A stretch of 64,000 bases of DNA from Agrobacterium tumefaciens (GCF_013337285.1 NZ_SUPW01000001.1:372001-436000), one strand, 5' to 3'. Numbered from the stretch's first letter, positions 45,287 to 55,534 are shown. Notes: a model not told the origin generated them from the letters alone. Numbers and translations are program-made.

Positions 45287-47965
45287 ATGAATGTCGTCGT
45301 CGTAGAATCTCCGGCCAAAGCCAAGACAATCAACAAGTATCTTGGTCCGGGCTACAAGGTTCTTGCATCCTTTGGCCACGTCCGGGATCTTCCCGCCAAG
45401 GACGGATCGGTGCTGCCCGACCAGGATTTCGAAATGTCCTGGGAGGTCGACGCCGCATCCGCCAAGCGGATGAAGGACATTGCCGATGCAGTAAAATCCT
45501 CCGACGGCCTGTTTCTCGCAACCGACCCGGATCGCGAAGGTGAAGCCATTTCCTGGCACGTTCTCGATCTCTTGAAGAAGAAGCGCGTTCTCGGCGACAA
45601 GCCGGTGAAGCGCGTGGTCTTCAACGCCATCACCAAAAAGGCGGTGCTGGACGCCATGGCCAACCCGCGCGACATCGACGTGCCGCTGGTGGATGCCTAT
45701 CTCGCCCGCCGCGCACTGGATTATCTTGTCGGCTTCAATCTGTCGCCGGTTTTGTGGCGCAAGCTGCCCGGTGCCCGTTCCGCCGGGCGCGTGCAGTCCG
45801 TTTCGTTGCGGCTCGTCTGCGACCGCGAATCCGAGATCGAACGTTTCGTCTCCGAGGAATACTGGAACATCAGCGCGCTGTTGAAGACACCGCGCGGTGA
45901 CGAGTTCGAGGCGAAGCTGGTTTCAGCCGATGGCAAGCGGCTGCAAAGCCGCGGGATCAAGACCGGCGAAGATGCGAACCGGCTGAAGACACTGCTTGAA
46001 GGCGCGACCTATGTCGTGGATACGGTCGAGGCAAAGCCGGTCAAGCGTAATCCCGGCCCGCCCTTCACCACCTCGACGCTGCAGCAGGCGGCCTCCTCGC
46101 GCATGGGTTTTGGCGCCTCGCGCACCATGCAGGTGGCGCAGAAGCTCTATGAAGGTATCGACATCGGCGGCGAAACCGTCGGTCTGATCACCTATATGCG
46201 TACCGACGGTGTGCAGATGGCCCCGGAAGCCATCGATGCTGCCCGCCAGGCCATCGGCGAGCAGTTCGGTGGCCGTTATGTCCCGGAAAAGGCGCGTTTC
46301 TATTCCACCAAGGCCAAGAACGCCCAGGAAGCGCACGAGGCCATTCGCCCGACCGATTTCAACCGCACGCCGGATCAGGTGAAGCGTTATCTCGATGCAG
46401 ATCAGCTGCGTCTCTACGACCTGATCTGGAAGCGCGGCATCGCCAGCCAGATGGCTTCCGCTGAAATCGAGCGCACGACGGTCGAAATCCTCGCGGACAA
46501 GAACGGCGAGAAGGCCGGGCTTCGCGCCGTTGGCTCGGTGATCCGTTTTGACGGTTTCATCGCCGCCTATACCGACCAGAAGGAAGATGGCGAGCAGAGC
46601 GACGACGGTGACGACGAAGGCCGTCTGCCACAGATCAATGCGCGCGAAAATCTCGCCAAGCAGAAGATCAATGCCAGCCAGCACTTCACGGAGCCGCCAC
46701 CACGTTATTCGGAAGCCTCGCTGATCAAGAAGATGGAAGAGCTTGGCATCGGCCGTCCTTCCACCTATGCCGCGACACTGAAGACGCTGAGCGACCGCGA
46801 ATATATCGTCATCGACAAGCGCAAGCTGATCCCTCATTCACGCGGCCGGCTGGTAACGGCTTTCCTCGAAAGCTTCTTTTCCAAATATGTCGAATATGAC
46901 TTCACCGCTGATCTGGAAGAAAAGCTCGACCGCATTTCGGCGGGCGAGCTGGACTGGAAGCAGGTGCTGCGCGATTTCTGGAAGGATTTCTTCGCGCAGA
47001 TCGAAGATACCAAGGAATTGCGCGTCACCAACGTGCTGGATGCGCTGAACGAGGTTCTGGCCCCGCTGGTCTTCCCCAAGCGGGAGGATGGTTCCGATCC
47101 GCGCATCTGCCAGGTTTGCGGCACCGGCAATCTTTCGCTGAAGCTAGGCAAATACGGCGCTTTCGTTGGTTGCTCCAACTATCCGGACTGCAACTTTACC
47201 CGCCAGCTCACCTCCGACGGTTCGGAGGCGGAAGCTGCGGCCTCGAACGAGCCGAAGGCGCTCGGCGCTGATCCGATGACCGGGGAAGAGCTGACATTGC
47301 GCTCTGGCCGTTTCGGACCCTATATCCAGCGCGGCGATGGCAAGGAAGCCAAACGTTCCTCGCTGCCCAAGGGCTGGAAGCCTGAGGACATCGACCACGA
47401 AAAGGCGCTGGCGCTGATCAACCTGCCGCGCGATATCGGTAAGCACCCGGAAACCGGCAAGATGATCTCCGCTGGTCTCGGTCGCTACGGACCTTTCCTG
47501 CTGCATGACGGTTCCTATGCCAACCTCGAAAGTATCGAAGACGTGTTCTCGATCGGCCTCAACCGCGCCGTCACCGTGATTGCCGAAAAGCAGAGCAAGG
47601 GACCGGGTCGCAGCGGCACGCCGGCGGCATTGAAAGAGCTGGGCGACCACCCCGATGGCGGCGCAATCACCGTGCGTGACGGGCGTTATGGCGCTTACGT
47701 CAACTGGGGCAAGGTCAACGCCACCATTCCGAAGGGGCAGGACCCCGTTTCGGTGACGCTGGACGAATCGCTGGTGCTCATCGCCGAACGCATCGCCAAG
47801 ACCGGCACCGGCGGCAAACCCGCCAAGGCCAAGAAGCCTGCCGCTAAAAAAGCCGATGGTGATACCGCCGCAAAACCGAAGGCGACGAAAGCCAAGGCTG
47901 CGACCAAGAGCAAGGCGGCCGCCAAGCCGAAGGCAGCGGCCAAACCCAAGAAGGCAGAATCGTGA
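45287..47965 (+). CDS. topA: DNA topoisomerase I
   Basis: 892 residues. Type IA enzyme that relaxes negative supercoils. The Toprim domain begins MNVVVVESPAKAKTINKYLG with ATDPDREGEAISWH. The active-site Tyr303 lies in GLITYMRTDG. One clear four-cysteine zinc finger, CQVCGTG...CSNYPDC, occurs near residue 610. Two or three further finger-like repeats without cysteines follow, then a Lys/Ala-rich tail (about 845-892) that may bind DNA. The start codon has AGAGAAAAAAAT upstream. The stop overlaps the start of rnr by four bases. Confidence 0.97.
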   Translation: MNVVVVESPAKAKTINKYLGPGYKVLASFGHVRDLPAKDGSVLPDQDFEMSWEVDAASAKRMKDIADAVKSSDGLFLATDPDREGEAISWHVLDLLKKKRVLGDKPVKRVVFNAITKKAVLDAMANPRDIDVPLVDAYLARRALDYLVGFNLSPVLWRKLPGARSAGRVQSVSLRLVCDRESEIERFVSEEYWNISALLKTPRGDEFEAKLVSADGKRLQSRGIKTGEDANRLKTLLEGATYVVDTVEAKPVKRNPGPPFTTSTLQQAASSRMGFGASRTMQVAQKLYEGIDIGGETVGLITYMRTDGVQMAPEAIDAARQAIGEQFGGRYVPEKARFYSTKAKNAQEAHEAIRPTDFNRTPDQVKRYLDADQLRLYDLIWKRGIASQMASAEIERTTVEILADKNGEKAGLRAVGSVIRFDGFIAAYTDQKEDGEQSDDGDDEGRLPQINARENLAKQKINASQHFTEPPPRYSEASLIKKMEELGIGRPSTYAATLKTLSDREYIVIDKRKLIPHSRGRLVTAFLESFFSKYVEYDFTADLEEKLDRISAGELDWKQVLRDFWKDFFAQIEDTKELRVTNVLDALNEVLAPLVFPKREDGSDPRICQVCGTGNLSLKLGKYGAFVGCSNYPDCNFTRQLTSDGSEAEAAASNEPKALGADPMTGEELTLRSGRFGPYIQRGDGKEAKRSSLPKGWKPEDIDHEKALALINLPRDIGKHPETGKMISAGLGRYGPFLLHDGSYANLESIEDVFSIGLNRAVTVIAEKQSKGPGRSGTPAALKELGDHPDGGAITVRDGRYGAYVNWGKVNATIPKGQDPVSVTLDESLVLIAERIAKTGTGGKPAKAKKPAAKKADGDTAAKPKATKAKAATKSKAAAKPKAAAKPKKAES

Positions 47966-50316
47966 GCAAGACGCCGCGTCAGACACAGGGTTCCGCCGGC
48001 GACGGTTTCGGGCGCACGGGGCGCGGCAAGCGGGTGAGCGAAGGTGAAGGCATCATCCATGGCGAAGTGCCTTCCCGCGAAGTACTGCTGAAATTTATCG
48101 CCGACCATCCGCAACAGGCCTCCAAGCGCGAAATCGCCAAGGCCTTCGGGCTGAAGGGTGAAAACCGCATCGTCCTGAAAGCACTGCTGAAGGAACTCGA
48201 AGTCGACGGCATGGTGCACAAGAGCCGCAAGTCGCTGACGCGACCGGGCGGCCTGCCGCCTGTGACTGTGCTCGACATCACCACCCGCGACAAGGACGGC
48301 GAATTGATCGGCCGGCCCGCGGAATGGCCGGAAGATATGGGTGCTGCACCCGCCGTGCTCATCCGCCAGTCCTCGCAGGATCGTGGCAAGAAAGCGCCTG
48401 CCGCCGGTCTGGGCGACCGCATTCTGGCAAAGATTTTCCCTTCCAAGGAGAGCGTCGGCCCGGCCTATACCGCCCGTGTCGTCAAGCTGATCGACCGTCG
48501 CCAGAACGCGCTGCTCGGCGTGTTCAGGCCAACCGAAGGCGGCGGCGGACGGCTGATGCCGATCGACCGGCGCGGCGAGGAAATGGTCATCGATCCCGAG
48601 GGCGTCGGCGATGCCAAGGACGGCGATCTGATCGAGGTGGAAACATCGCGCAATAGCGGTCGTTACGGCCTGACGCGCGCGAAGGTTCTCTCCGTCGTCG
48701 GCTCCGTTGCGTCGGAAAAGGCGATCTCGATGATCGCCATTTATGCGCATGGCATTCCGCATATCTTCCCGCCAAATGTTCTGGCTGAAGCCGATGCGGC
48801 CAAGGCCGCCACCATGTCGCACCGTGAGGACTGGCGCGACCTGCCGCTCATCACCATCGATCCGGCCGACGCCAAGGACCATGACGACGCGGTCTATGCC
48901 GAGCTGGACCCCTCGCCCGACAATCCTGATGGTGTCATCGTCACCGTCGCCATCGCCGATGTGTCCTGGTATGTGCGCTCGGCATCGCCGCTCGATCGCG
49001 AGGCGCAGAAGCGCGGCAACTCCGTCTATTTCCCGGATCGGGTCGTGCCGATGTTGCCGGAGCGCATCTCCAACGATCTCTGCTCGCTGAAGGAAGGCGT
49101 CGACCGCCCGGCCCTTGCGGTGCGCATGACCTTTTCGAAGGAAGGCCGCAAGGCGGGCCACACGTTCCATCGCATCATGATGAAGAGCGCCGCCAAGCTC
49201 TCCTACCAGCAGGCGCAGGCCGCCATTGACGGAGACCCTGACGACAAGACCGGCACGCTGCTGGAGCCGATCCTCAAGCCGCTGTGGCACGCCTATGCGG
49301 TGATGAAGCGCGGCCGCGACCGCCGCCAGCCACTGGAACTCGACATGCCGGAGCGCAAGATCCAGCTGCGGCCAGACGGCACGGTGGACAAGGTCGTCAT
49401 TCCCGAACGCCTCGACGCGCATAAGCTGATCGAGGAAATGATGATCCAGGCCAATGTCGCCGCCGCCGAGACGCTGGAAAAGAAGAAGCAGCGGCTGGTC
49501 TACCGCGTCCACGATGCCCCGACGCTCTCCAAGCAGGAGGTGCTGCGCGAATTCCTCGGCACGATCGGCATATCCATGGCCAAGGGTGTGGCGATGCGCG
49601 CCAATTCCTTCAACGGCATTCTGGCACGCGCCCTCGATACGCCGCACCAGATCATGGTCAACGAGATGGTGCTGCGCAGCCAGAGCCAGGCGATCTACAG
49701 CCCTGAGAATATCGGCCATTTCGGCCTCAATCTGATGAAATATGCGCATTTCACCTCGCCGATCCGCCGTTATGCCGATCTGATCGTGCATCGCGCGCTG
49801 GTGGGGTCGCTGGGGCTTGGCGAAGGCGGCATCACGCCGCAGGAAGAAGCGACGCTGGACGATATCGCCGCCGAAATCTCAACCTTCGAGCGGCGCGCCA
49901 TGGCGGCCGAGCGCGACACCGTCAACCGGCTGATCGCGCATCATCTTTCCGAACGCGTGGGTGAAGAATTCGAGGGTCGCGTCGGCGGTGTCACCAAGGC
50001 GGGACTATTTGTCGCGCTTCCGCAGTTTGGCGCTGATGGCTTTGTTCCTATATCTACACTCGGAACCGACTATTTCTTCTATGACGAGGCGCATCAGGCT
50101 CTGACGGGGGAAAAGACCGGTCTCGGTTTTCAGCTGGGCGACTCGGTTCAGGTGCGACTTGCGGAAGCAGTACCTCTGGCGGGTGCGTTGCGTTTCGAAA
50201 TGCTGAGCCCCGGGCGCAAGATGCCGGTCGGTTCGCGGTCGTTCCACAAGGCAGGCCGGCGGACATCGCGTCCCGGCGCCAAGCCGGGAACAAGGCCGCC
50301 CAGAGGGCGACGGTAA
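47962..50316 (+). CDS. rnr: Ribonuclease R
   Basis: 784 residues. This processive 3'-5' exoribonuclease degrades structured RNA and acts in trans-translation. The order is an N-terminal helix-turn-helix-like region (about 30-80), cold-shock/OB domains (about 95-250), and the RNB catalytic domain (about 275-620) with the Mg-binding TIDPADAKDHDDAVYAE. A C-terminal S1 domain (about 665-750) begins GEEFEGRVGGVTKAGLFV. A basic tail follows. It is coupled to topA by a four-base overlap. Confidence 0.96.
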   Translation: MSKTPRQTQGSAGDGFGRTGRGKRVSEGEGIIHGEVPSREVLLKFIADHPQQASKREIAKAFGLKGENRIVLKALLKELEVDGMVHKSRKSLTRPGGLPPVTVLDITTRDKDGELIGRPAEWPEDMGAAPAVLIRQSSQDRGKKAPAAGLGDRILAKIFPSKESVGPAYTARVVKLIDRRQNALLGVFRPTEGGGGRLMPIDRRGEEMVIDPEGVGDAKDGDLIEVETSRNSGRYGLTRAKVLSVVGSVASEKAISMIAIYAHGIPHIFPPNVLAEADAAKAATMSHREDWRDLPLITIDPADAKDHDDAVYAELDPSPDNPDGVIVTVAIADVSWYVRSASPLDREAQKRGNSVYFPDRVVPMLPERISNDLCSLKEGVDRPALAVRMTFSKEGRKAGHTFHRIMMKSAAKLSYQQAQAAIDGDPDDKTGTLLEPILKPLWHAYAVMKRGRDRRQPLELDMPERKIQLRPDGTVDKVVIPERLDAHKLIEEMMIQANVAAAETLEKKKQRLVYRVHDAPTLSKQEVLREFLGTIGISMAKGVAMRANSFNGILARALDTPHQIMVNEMVLRSQSQAIYSPENIGHFGLNLMKYAHFTSPIRRYADLIVHRALVGSLGLGEGGITPQEEATLDDIAAEISTFERRAMAAERDTVNRLIAHHLSERVGEEFEGRVGGVTKAGLFVALPQFGADGFVPISTLGTDYFFYDEAHQALTGEKTGLGFQLGDSVQVRLAEAVPLAGALRFEMLSPGRKMPVGSRSFHKAGRRTSRPGAKPGTRPPRGRR

Positions 50317-50363
50317 CAACACCGCGAATAGGCGGTTGAAAGAACGGAAGAAGGACTTAGGGG

Positions 50364-50807
50364 ATGAGTGCACATCAGGGCTCGGAAACAGTCACCTTCG
50401 GAGACGCCAGCGCCGAGCGGCCACTTGGCCGTTCGATCATGCGCGGCATGGCGAACCGCTGCCCCGCCTGTGGCGGCGGCCGCCTGTTTCGGGCATTCCT
50501 GAAGCCGGTGGACAATTGTGCCGCCTGCGGCGCGGAAATGCACCACCACCGGTCCGATGACCTGCCGCCCTATATTTCCATCGTCATCATCGGCCATATC
50601 GCCGTTGGCGGTTTCATGATGACGGATATGGTGTTCTCTGTGCCCATGTGGGTGCATTTCGCCATCTGGGTGCCGATCACCATTCTGGCCGCGCTGTTGA
50701 CGCTGCAGCCGATCAAGGGCGGCGTCATCGGCCTGCAATGGGCGCTGCGCATGCATGGCTTTGACGGAAAGCAGCCAAAAGTGCAGATAGACGGCTCCTC
50801 ACACTGA
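50364..50807 (+). CDS. DUF983 zinc-ribbon membrane protein
   Basis: 147 residues. A short polar N-terminus leads to a four-cysteine zinc ribbon (NRCPACGGGRLF ... NCAACGAEM), then HHHRSDDLPPY. Two membrane helices follow (about 72-95 and 97-115), then a conserved LQPIKGGVIGLQWALRMHGF end. DUF983 proteins are alphaproteobacterial; in some species they are linked to cytochrome oxidase genes, but no such genes are nearby here. It follows rnr by 47 bases. Confidence 0.88.
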   Translation: MSAHQGSETVTFGDASAERPLGRSIMRGMANRCPACGGGRLFRAFLKPVDNCAACGAEMHHHRSDDLPPYISIVIIGHIAVGGFMMTDMVFSVPMWVHFAIWVPITILAALLTLQPIKGGVIGLQWALRMHGFDGKQPKVQIDGSSH

Positions 50808-50821
50808 CGACGGGCGGCAAC

Positions 50822-51496
50822 GTGCGCGTGACCGAACCCCGCAAGAGCGCCGAGGTTGCGAGCCCGACCCTGCGGCCACGGGATGCCGCTTCCATCATTT
50901 TATTCGACCGTTCCGGCCCGGCGATCCGCGTATTGATGGGCCAGCGCAGCCATGCCCACATCTTCATGCCCGGCGCCTACGTATTTCCCGGCGGCAAACG
51001 TGATCCACGCGACCACGCGCTGCCCTTTTCCGGCGATCTGCACCCCGCGGTCCTTAACCGCCTCACCGCCTCCGCGTCGCGCCGCCTGAGCGTTGCCGGT
51101 GCAAGGGCGCTGGCGCTTGCCGCTGCGCGCGAGCTTGTCGAGGAAACCGGGGTGGATATGGGGCTGGATGCTGATGGTCCGAACCTTTCCTGTTTCCGCT
51201 ATGTGGCGCGCGCCATCACCCCGCCCGGCAATATCAGGCGTTACGACACGCGGTTCTTTTGCTGTTATGCCGACGAATTGCGGCTGGATACCCGGCTAAT
51301 CCGGGATTCTGACGAGTTGCACGATGTGCAATGGCTTGACATGACAGACCTTTCTGGTCTGAACATGCCGAAAATCACACGCACGGTTCTCGAAGATGTC
51401 ACAAAATTCATGATAGGTGATCCGTCACTGCCCTTTGAAAGCCCCGCGCGGCTCTATGTCACGCGCCACGGCCGGTTTATTCGAGACGTTGTATAA
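50822..51496 (+). CDS. Nudix hydrolase
   Basis: 224 residues from a GTG start. The Nudix box is recognisable, with a roughly 50-residue insertion between its first glycines and the helix: FMPGAYVFPGGKRDP, then AARELVEETGVDMG (REx2EExG). Such inserts are typical of CoA-pyrophosphatase and NUDT19-like proteins (RDCE group), so an acyl-CoA or CoA substrate is possible but not shown. It lies between the DUF983 gene (14 bases) and the MFS gene (8 bases), in a probable operon with rnr. Confidence 0.88.
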   Translation: MRVTEPRKSAEVASPTLRPRDAASIILFDRSGPAIRVLMGQRSHAHIFMPGAYVFPGGKRDPRDHALPFSGDLHPAVLNRLTASASRRLSVAGARALALAAARELVEETGVDMGLDADGPNLSCFRYVARAITPPGNIRRYDTRFFCCYADELRLDTRLIRDSDELHDVQWLDMTDLSGLNMPKITRTVLEDVTKFMIGDPSLPFESPARLYVTRHGRFIRDVV

Positions 51497-51504
51497 AGGC
51501 CGTC

Positions 51505-52677
51505 ATGTCACAAATGAAATGCGAAGCGGATGCCATTCACTGGCCCTCACTGATCGCCGCGATTTCCGCCATCAGTGCGGTCGGTGTCGCCATCGGTCTT
51601 GGCCTGCCGCTCCTGTCGATCATCCTTGAGAAGCGCGGCATCTCCTCCACCATGATCGGGGTGAATTCGGCCATGGCCGGCGTCGCAGCGATGATGGCGG
51701 CTTCGGTGACCAGCAAGATAGCCCATGATTTCGGCGTGGCGCGAACCATGCTGCTGGCCGTGGTCATTTCCGCGCTGAGTGCGCTCTGTTTTTATTTCGC
51801 CGACGCCTTCTGGATGTGGTTTCCGTTGCGAATCGTTTTCCACGGCGCCACCACCACCCTGTTTATCCTGTCCGAATACTGGATAAACATGACCGCGCCG
51901 CCGAAAAAACGCGGCATGGTTCTCGGCATTTACGCCACTGGTCTCGCGGTGGGCTTCGCGGTCGGCCCGCTGTTGTTCTCCGTGGTCGGCAGCGAGGGCA
52001 TTCTGCCCTTCCTCGTCGGGGCGGCGATCATTCTTCTGGCAGCGATTCCCATCTTCATGGCGCGCCGTGAAAGCCCGGAGCTGGACGAGCGGCCCAACCA
52101 CCATTTCGTCCGTTATGTCTGGCTGGTGCCGATGGCGTCGGCGGCGGCTTTCGTCTTCGGCTCGGTGCAGGCCGGTGGCCTGTCGCTCTTTCCCATCTAT
52201 GCCACGCGTGAAGGCTTCAACGAATCGCAGGCCGCATTGCTGCTGACCGTGATGGGCATCGGCAACATGGTCTTCCAGATACCGATCGGCCTGTTATCGG
52301 ACAGGATGAAGGATCGGCGCACCATGCTCGCGCTGATGGCCTTTGCGGGCGTTTGTGGCACGCTGGCGTTGCCTTTCCTGGTAGACAGCTGGATCCTCGT
52401 GGCGGCGCTCCTGCTGTTCTGGGGCGGCCTCGTCTCCGGCATGTATACCGTCGGCCTCACTCACCTCGGATCGCGCCTTAAAGGCGCTGATCTGGTCTCC
52501 GCCAATGCCGCCTTTATCTTCTGTTACGCCATGGGTACGATTGCCGGACCGCAGGCCGTCGGCATTTCCATGGATGTCGCGGGCACTGATGGTTTCGCCT
52601 GGGCGCTTGCCGTATTTTTCGGGCTTTACGTGGTCCTTTATGGCTTCCGTTTTGTTTTCCGGGCAAAACAGACTTGA
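51505..52677 (+). CDS. Major facilitator superfamily transporter
   Basis: 390 residues with about twelve predicted membrane helices. Landmarks include VAIGLGLPLLSIILEKRGISSTMIGVN at helix 1-2, the conserved loop after helix 2, the FPLRIVFHGATTTLFILSEYWIN region, and LLSDRMKDRRTMLALMAFAGV as the second-half loop motif. It resembles YcaD-like MFS proteins of unknown substrate. It starts eight bases after the Nudix gene. Confidence 0.9.
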   Translation: MSQMKCEADAIHWPSLIAAISAISAVGVAIGLGLPLLSIILEKRGISSTMIGVNSAMAGVAAMMAASVTSKIAHDFGVARTMLLAVVISALSALCFYFADAFWMWFPLRIVFHGATTTLFILSEYWINMTAPPKKRGMVLGIYATGLAVGFAVGPLLFSVVGSEGILPFLVGAAIILLAAIPIFMARRESPELDERPNHHFVRYVWLVPMASAAAFVFGSVQAGGLSLFPIYATREGFNESQAALLLTVMGIGNMVFQIPIGLLSDRMKDRRTMLALMAFAGVCGTLALPFLVDSWILVAALLLFWGGLVSGMYTVGLTHLGSRLKGADLVSANAAFIFCYAMGTIAGPQAVGISMDVAGTDGFAWALAVFFGLYVVLYGFRFVFRAKQT

Positions 52678-52766
52678 CTTTTCAGGCGCGATACGTAGTT
52701 TCGCGCCAGATTTAGCCGAGGTGAGAAGCGCCTGCGGCTTCTCTTTTGTTTAAAGGCAGGACGACC

Positions 52767-52934
52767 ATGGCGAAAGCTACAACAATCAAGATCAAGCTGC
52801 TGTCGACAGCCGACACCGGTACCTTCTACGTCACCACCAAGAACAGCCGTACGTTCACGGACAAGATGACGAAGACGAAGTACGACCCGGTTGTACGCAA
52901 GCACGTTGAATTCAAGGAAACCAAGATCAAGTAA
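52767..52934 (+). CDS. rpmG: 50S ribosomal protein L33
   Basis: 55 residues, the usual length: [21 protein letters not shown], then [18 protein letters not shown] and a basic end. It has no cysteines, so it is the zinc-independent (C-minus) form. ATG 52767 is chosen over an upstream ATG at 52746 because the protein then starts exactly as the family does and GGCAGG precedes it. It has its own terminator. Confidence 0.97.
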   Translation: MAKATTIKIKLLSTADTGTFYVTTKNSRTFTDKMTKTKYDPVVRKHVEFKETKIK

Positions 52935-52962
52935 TTTTCTTGATCGGGTTCTCCGACAAAAG

Positions 52963-52986
52963 CGCGCCCAATGGGCGCGTTTTTTG
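52963..52986 (+). terminator. Rho-independent terminator of rpmG
   Basis: Stem CGCGCCC (52963-52969) with GGGCGCG (52973-52979), three-base loop, T6 tail. It lies 29 bases after the rpmG stop. Confidence 0.9.
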
Positions 52987-52990
52987 TTTG

Positions 52991-53773
52991 TGCGGATAGT
53001 CTTTTCGTGTGGATGGCAAAGACATTTTCAGCCGGAATGCGTGGCGCTTCCGCGTCCAGAAAATGTGTGATGCTGACATATGGAAGGCAGCCGGGAGGCC
53101 GCTAAAACCCGGCAAAGCTTCTTGGCACAGTGACTTAGCACTTCACCCCTCCTCCCGCTACAGCGGTGCAGCCGTGGACGACGTGGAGCCGCCACACCGA
53201 CCCGGTGGGCGGACCTGTTTCTCAAACAGACAAGTTTTCGGGAGAAGGCGGTCGGCCAACGATGTGATTACGGCACGAGGAACCGATTCGGACATCGTCA
53301 GCCGACCGACCCCACGATTCAGGAGATGCGGCGGACCTGAGCATCATGGGGCATTCGAACTACGCAATACCAGCCCCTGACGAGCGAAACCGCAGCGGCA
53401 TGAACCGCCATCATTCCATCATCACAAGACGGAAAAACCGCCGGAAGAACTGTTATTCTCGATAATGAGTGTGCGCAGAAGTAAAATAAAAATCAACAAA
53501 TTCTTAAGCCAGCGATACATAACTCAAAAAACATGGTTAAATATACAACGCTGGCACACTATAGTTTCCCGCGAGATTGAATTCAATATATTTTTCAACT
53601 TGAACTGTATTAAACCCGCTGAATTTCGCCTATTCATTGCAATAAGATAAAATACAGGCAAGGTCAGGGGCTTGAGCCTGTCAATGTGGCTTTTCAGCTC
53701 CTCGAACGACGGCTATCTTCGGTAAACCCAAAAAGATGACATGGTTTTCCGCGCCAGACGCCTGCGGGCCGCT
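52991..53773. other. 780-bp non-coding gap, half of it AT-rich
   Basis: This is the longest gene-free stretch in the window. The first half (53009-53400) is GC-rich and carries small hairpins, such as GCCGGG/CCCGGC near 53090-53113 and TGTTT/AAACA near 53216-53228. Open frames there have no coding character. The second half (53440-53690) is markedly AT-rich. A 61-codon frame (53465-53650) runs through it without a good ribosome binding site. I cannot assign an RNA family. It may be an undetected small RNA, a decayed gene or an insertion scar. Confidence 0.45.
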
Positions 53774-55144
53774 TCAGGCGGCAGCAGCCACCACCCGGTT
53801 GCGCCCGGCATGTTTCGCTTCATAGAGCGCCCGGTCGGCCTGTTTCACCAGTTCGTCCGGCATGCCGAAAGCGCCGCTGCTGGTGGCGATGCCGAGCGAG
53901 GCGGTAATGCTCAGTTCACGGTCGATGGAGCGGACGTAGAAGGGCTTGTCTTCGACGATCGCCCGCAGCCGCTCGGCGACGCTGGCAGCAAGCTCCATCG
54001 GCGTGTCAGGCATGACCACGACGAATTCTTCGCCACCGTAACGGCAGGCAAGATCAGCGCCGCGCACCGTGCTGCGGATGCGTGCTGCAAATTCCCGCAG
54101 CACCTCATCGCCCACATCATGGCCATAGGTATCATTGACCAGCTTGAACCGATCTATGTCGGTCATGCAGATGGAAATCGGGCGGCCCCGCACGGCGGCA
54201 CGGTCGAAGAGTATCTTGAGATGATTGTCGAGATAACGGCGATTGTTGAGGCCGGTCAGCGCGTCGACGATGGCAAGCTCCATCGTATGCTGCATATTGA
54301 GCCGCAGGTGTTCGTTGTAACGCTTGCGCCTGATCTGCGTCAGTGAGCGGGCGACAAGTTCGTTGGGGTCGATCGGGCGCAGGATATAATCATTGACGCC
54401 GAGATCGAGCGCACGCGCCACCATATCGTCCGCCCCCTGCTCCGCCACCAGAAGCAGCGGGAGGAAACGGGTGCGTTCCAGCGAGCGAAGCTGCGAACAC
54501 AATCGCAGCGGATCGTAATCCGCAAAATTGGAATTGACGATGACAAGCTCGAAGGGGTTGCTTGCCGCTTTCAGCAGCGCCGCCTGCGGCTCGGTGACGG
54601 CATCCACCTCGGCGACCGGCTTCAGCGCCCTGACGATACGTTCCTGCGAGCTGGCGCGGCCATCCGCGACGAGTACACGGCCGGGCGTCTGCATCAGGCC
54701 GTCGGCACGTAGCATCTCCTCGATGCCGATCTGCCTTGCAGTTTCGGCGCGCAGCCGCAATTCGTCGCTGACGGCTTTCAAGCGCACGAGGCTTTTGACA
54801 CGGGCAATCAGCTGCAGGTCGTTGACCGGCTTGGTCAGAAAATCATCGGCGCCGGCTTTCAGGCCGCGCACCCGGTCGGATGGCTGATCGAGCGCAGTGA
54901 CCATGACCACGGGAATATGCGCCGTCTTCGGGTTGGCCTTCAGCCTCTCGCAGACCTCGAAACCGTCCATGCCCGGCATCATGATGTCGAGCAGGATAAT
55001 ATCGACCTGTTCCTCGTCGCAGATCGCCAGCGCCTTAAAACCATCCTCGGCGGTGACGACATCGAAATATTCCGCCACAAGCCGAGCCTCGAGAAGCTTC
55101 ACATTGGCAGGAATGTCGTCAACAACCAGAACTCTCGCCGTCAT
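53774..55144 (-). CDS. pleD: PleD, response regulator / diguanylate cyclase
   Basis: 456 residues. Two receiver domains precede a GGDEF domain. REC1 (about 1-120) has the acidic pair D9-D10 and phospho-acceptor Asp53 in ILLDIMMPG. REC2 (about 152-270) is degenerate, with VNSNF at the acceptor position, and serves dimerisation. The GGDEF domain (about 290-456) has the active CRYGGEEF, preceded by the inhibitory-site motif RGAD exactly five residues upstream. It makes cyclic di-GMP when phosphorylated and, with DivK, guides polar differentiation in alphaproteobacteria. divK lies 18 bases upstream on the same strand. Confidence 0.97.
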   Translation of the reverse strand: MTARVLVVDDIPANVKLLEARLVAEYFDVVTAEDGFKALAICDEEQVDIILLDIMMPGMDGFEVCERLKANPKTAHIPVVMVTALDQPSDRVRGLKAGADDFLTKPVNDLQLIARVKSLVRLKAVSDELRLRAETARQIGIEEMLRADGLMQTPGRVLVADGRASSQERIVRALKPVAEVDAVTEPQAALLKAASNPFELVIVNSNFADYDPLRLCSQLRSLERTRFLPLLLVAEQGADDMVARALDLGVNDYILRPIDPNELVARSLTQIRRKRYNEHLRLNMQHTMELAIVDALTGLNNRRYLDNHLKILFDRAAVRGRPISICMTDIDRFKLVNDTYGHDVGDEVLREFAARIRSTVRGADLACRYGGEEFVVVMPDTPMELAASVAERLRAIVEDKPFYVRSIDRELSITASLGIATSSGAFGMPDELVKQADRALYEAKHAGRNRVVAAAA

Positions 55145-55162
55145 AACCGTTCCCCAGCCGCC

Positions 55163-55534
55163 TTAGGCGTCGCCCAGATAAGTCTTGATGATTTCGATGA
55201 ATTTCGGGACGGAAATTGGCTTCGACACATAGGCCTCGCAGCCGCCCTGACGAATGCGTTCCTCATCGCCCTTCATGGCGAAGGCGGTGACGGCGATGAC
55301 CGGAATGACGTGCAGCTCGTCGTCCTCCTTCAGCCATTTCGTCACCTCCAGCCCCGAAACCTCCGGCAGCTGGATATCCATGAGAATGAGGTCCGGACGG
55401 TGCTTGCGGGCAAGGTCCAGCGCTTCCATGCCGTTGCGCGTCTGGATCGTCGTATAACCAGACGCCTCGATCAGGTCGCGAAAGAGCTTCATGTTCAGCT
55501 CGTTGTCTTCGACTATCATGACCTGTTTGGGCAT
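55163..55534 (-). CDS. divK: Cell-division response regulator DivK
   Basis: 123 residues, a single receiver domain. The phospho-acceptor is Asp53 in LILMDIQLP. The acidic pocket is in [12 protein letters not shown], the conserved Thr in [10 protein letters not shown] and Lys in YVSKPIS. It is essential in several alphaproteobacteria, where it acts between PleC/DivJ-type kinases and the CtrA pathway. It forms the divK-pleD operon. Confidence 0.97.
   Translation of the reverse strand: MPKQVMIVEDNELNMKLFRDLIEASGYTTIQTRNGMEALDLARKHRPDLILMDIQLPEVSGLEVTKWLKEDDELHVIPVIAVTAFAMKGDEERIRQGGCEAYVSKPISVPKFIEIIKTYLGDA

Noticed and set aside
53465..53650. Possible 61-codon AT-rich gene
   Set aside because: No ribosome binding site close to the ATG and no recognisable family; kept only as part of the unexplained gap.
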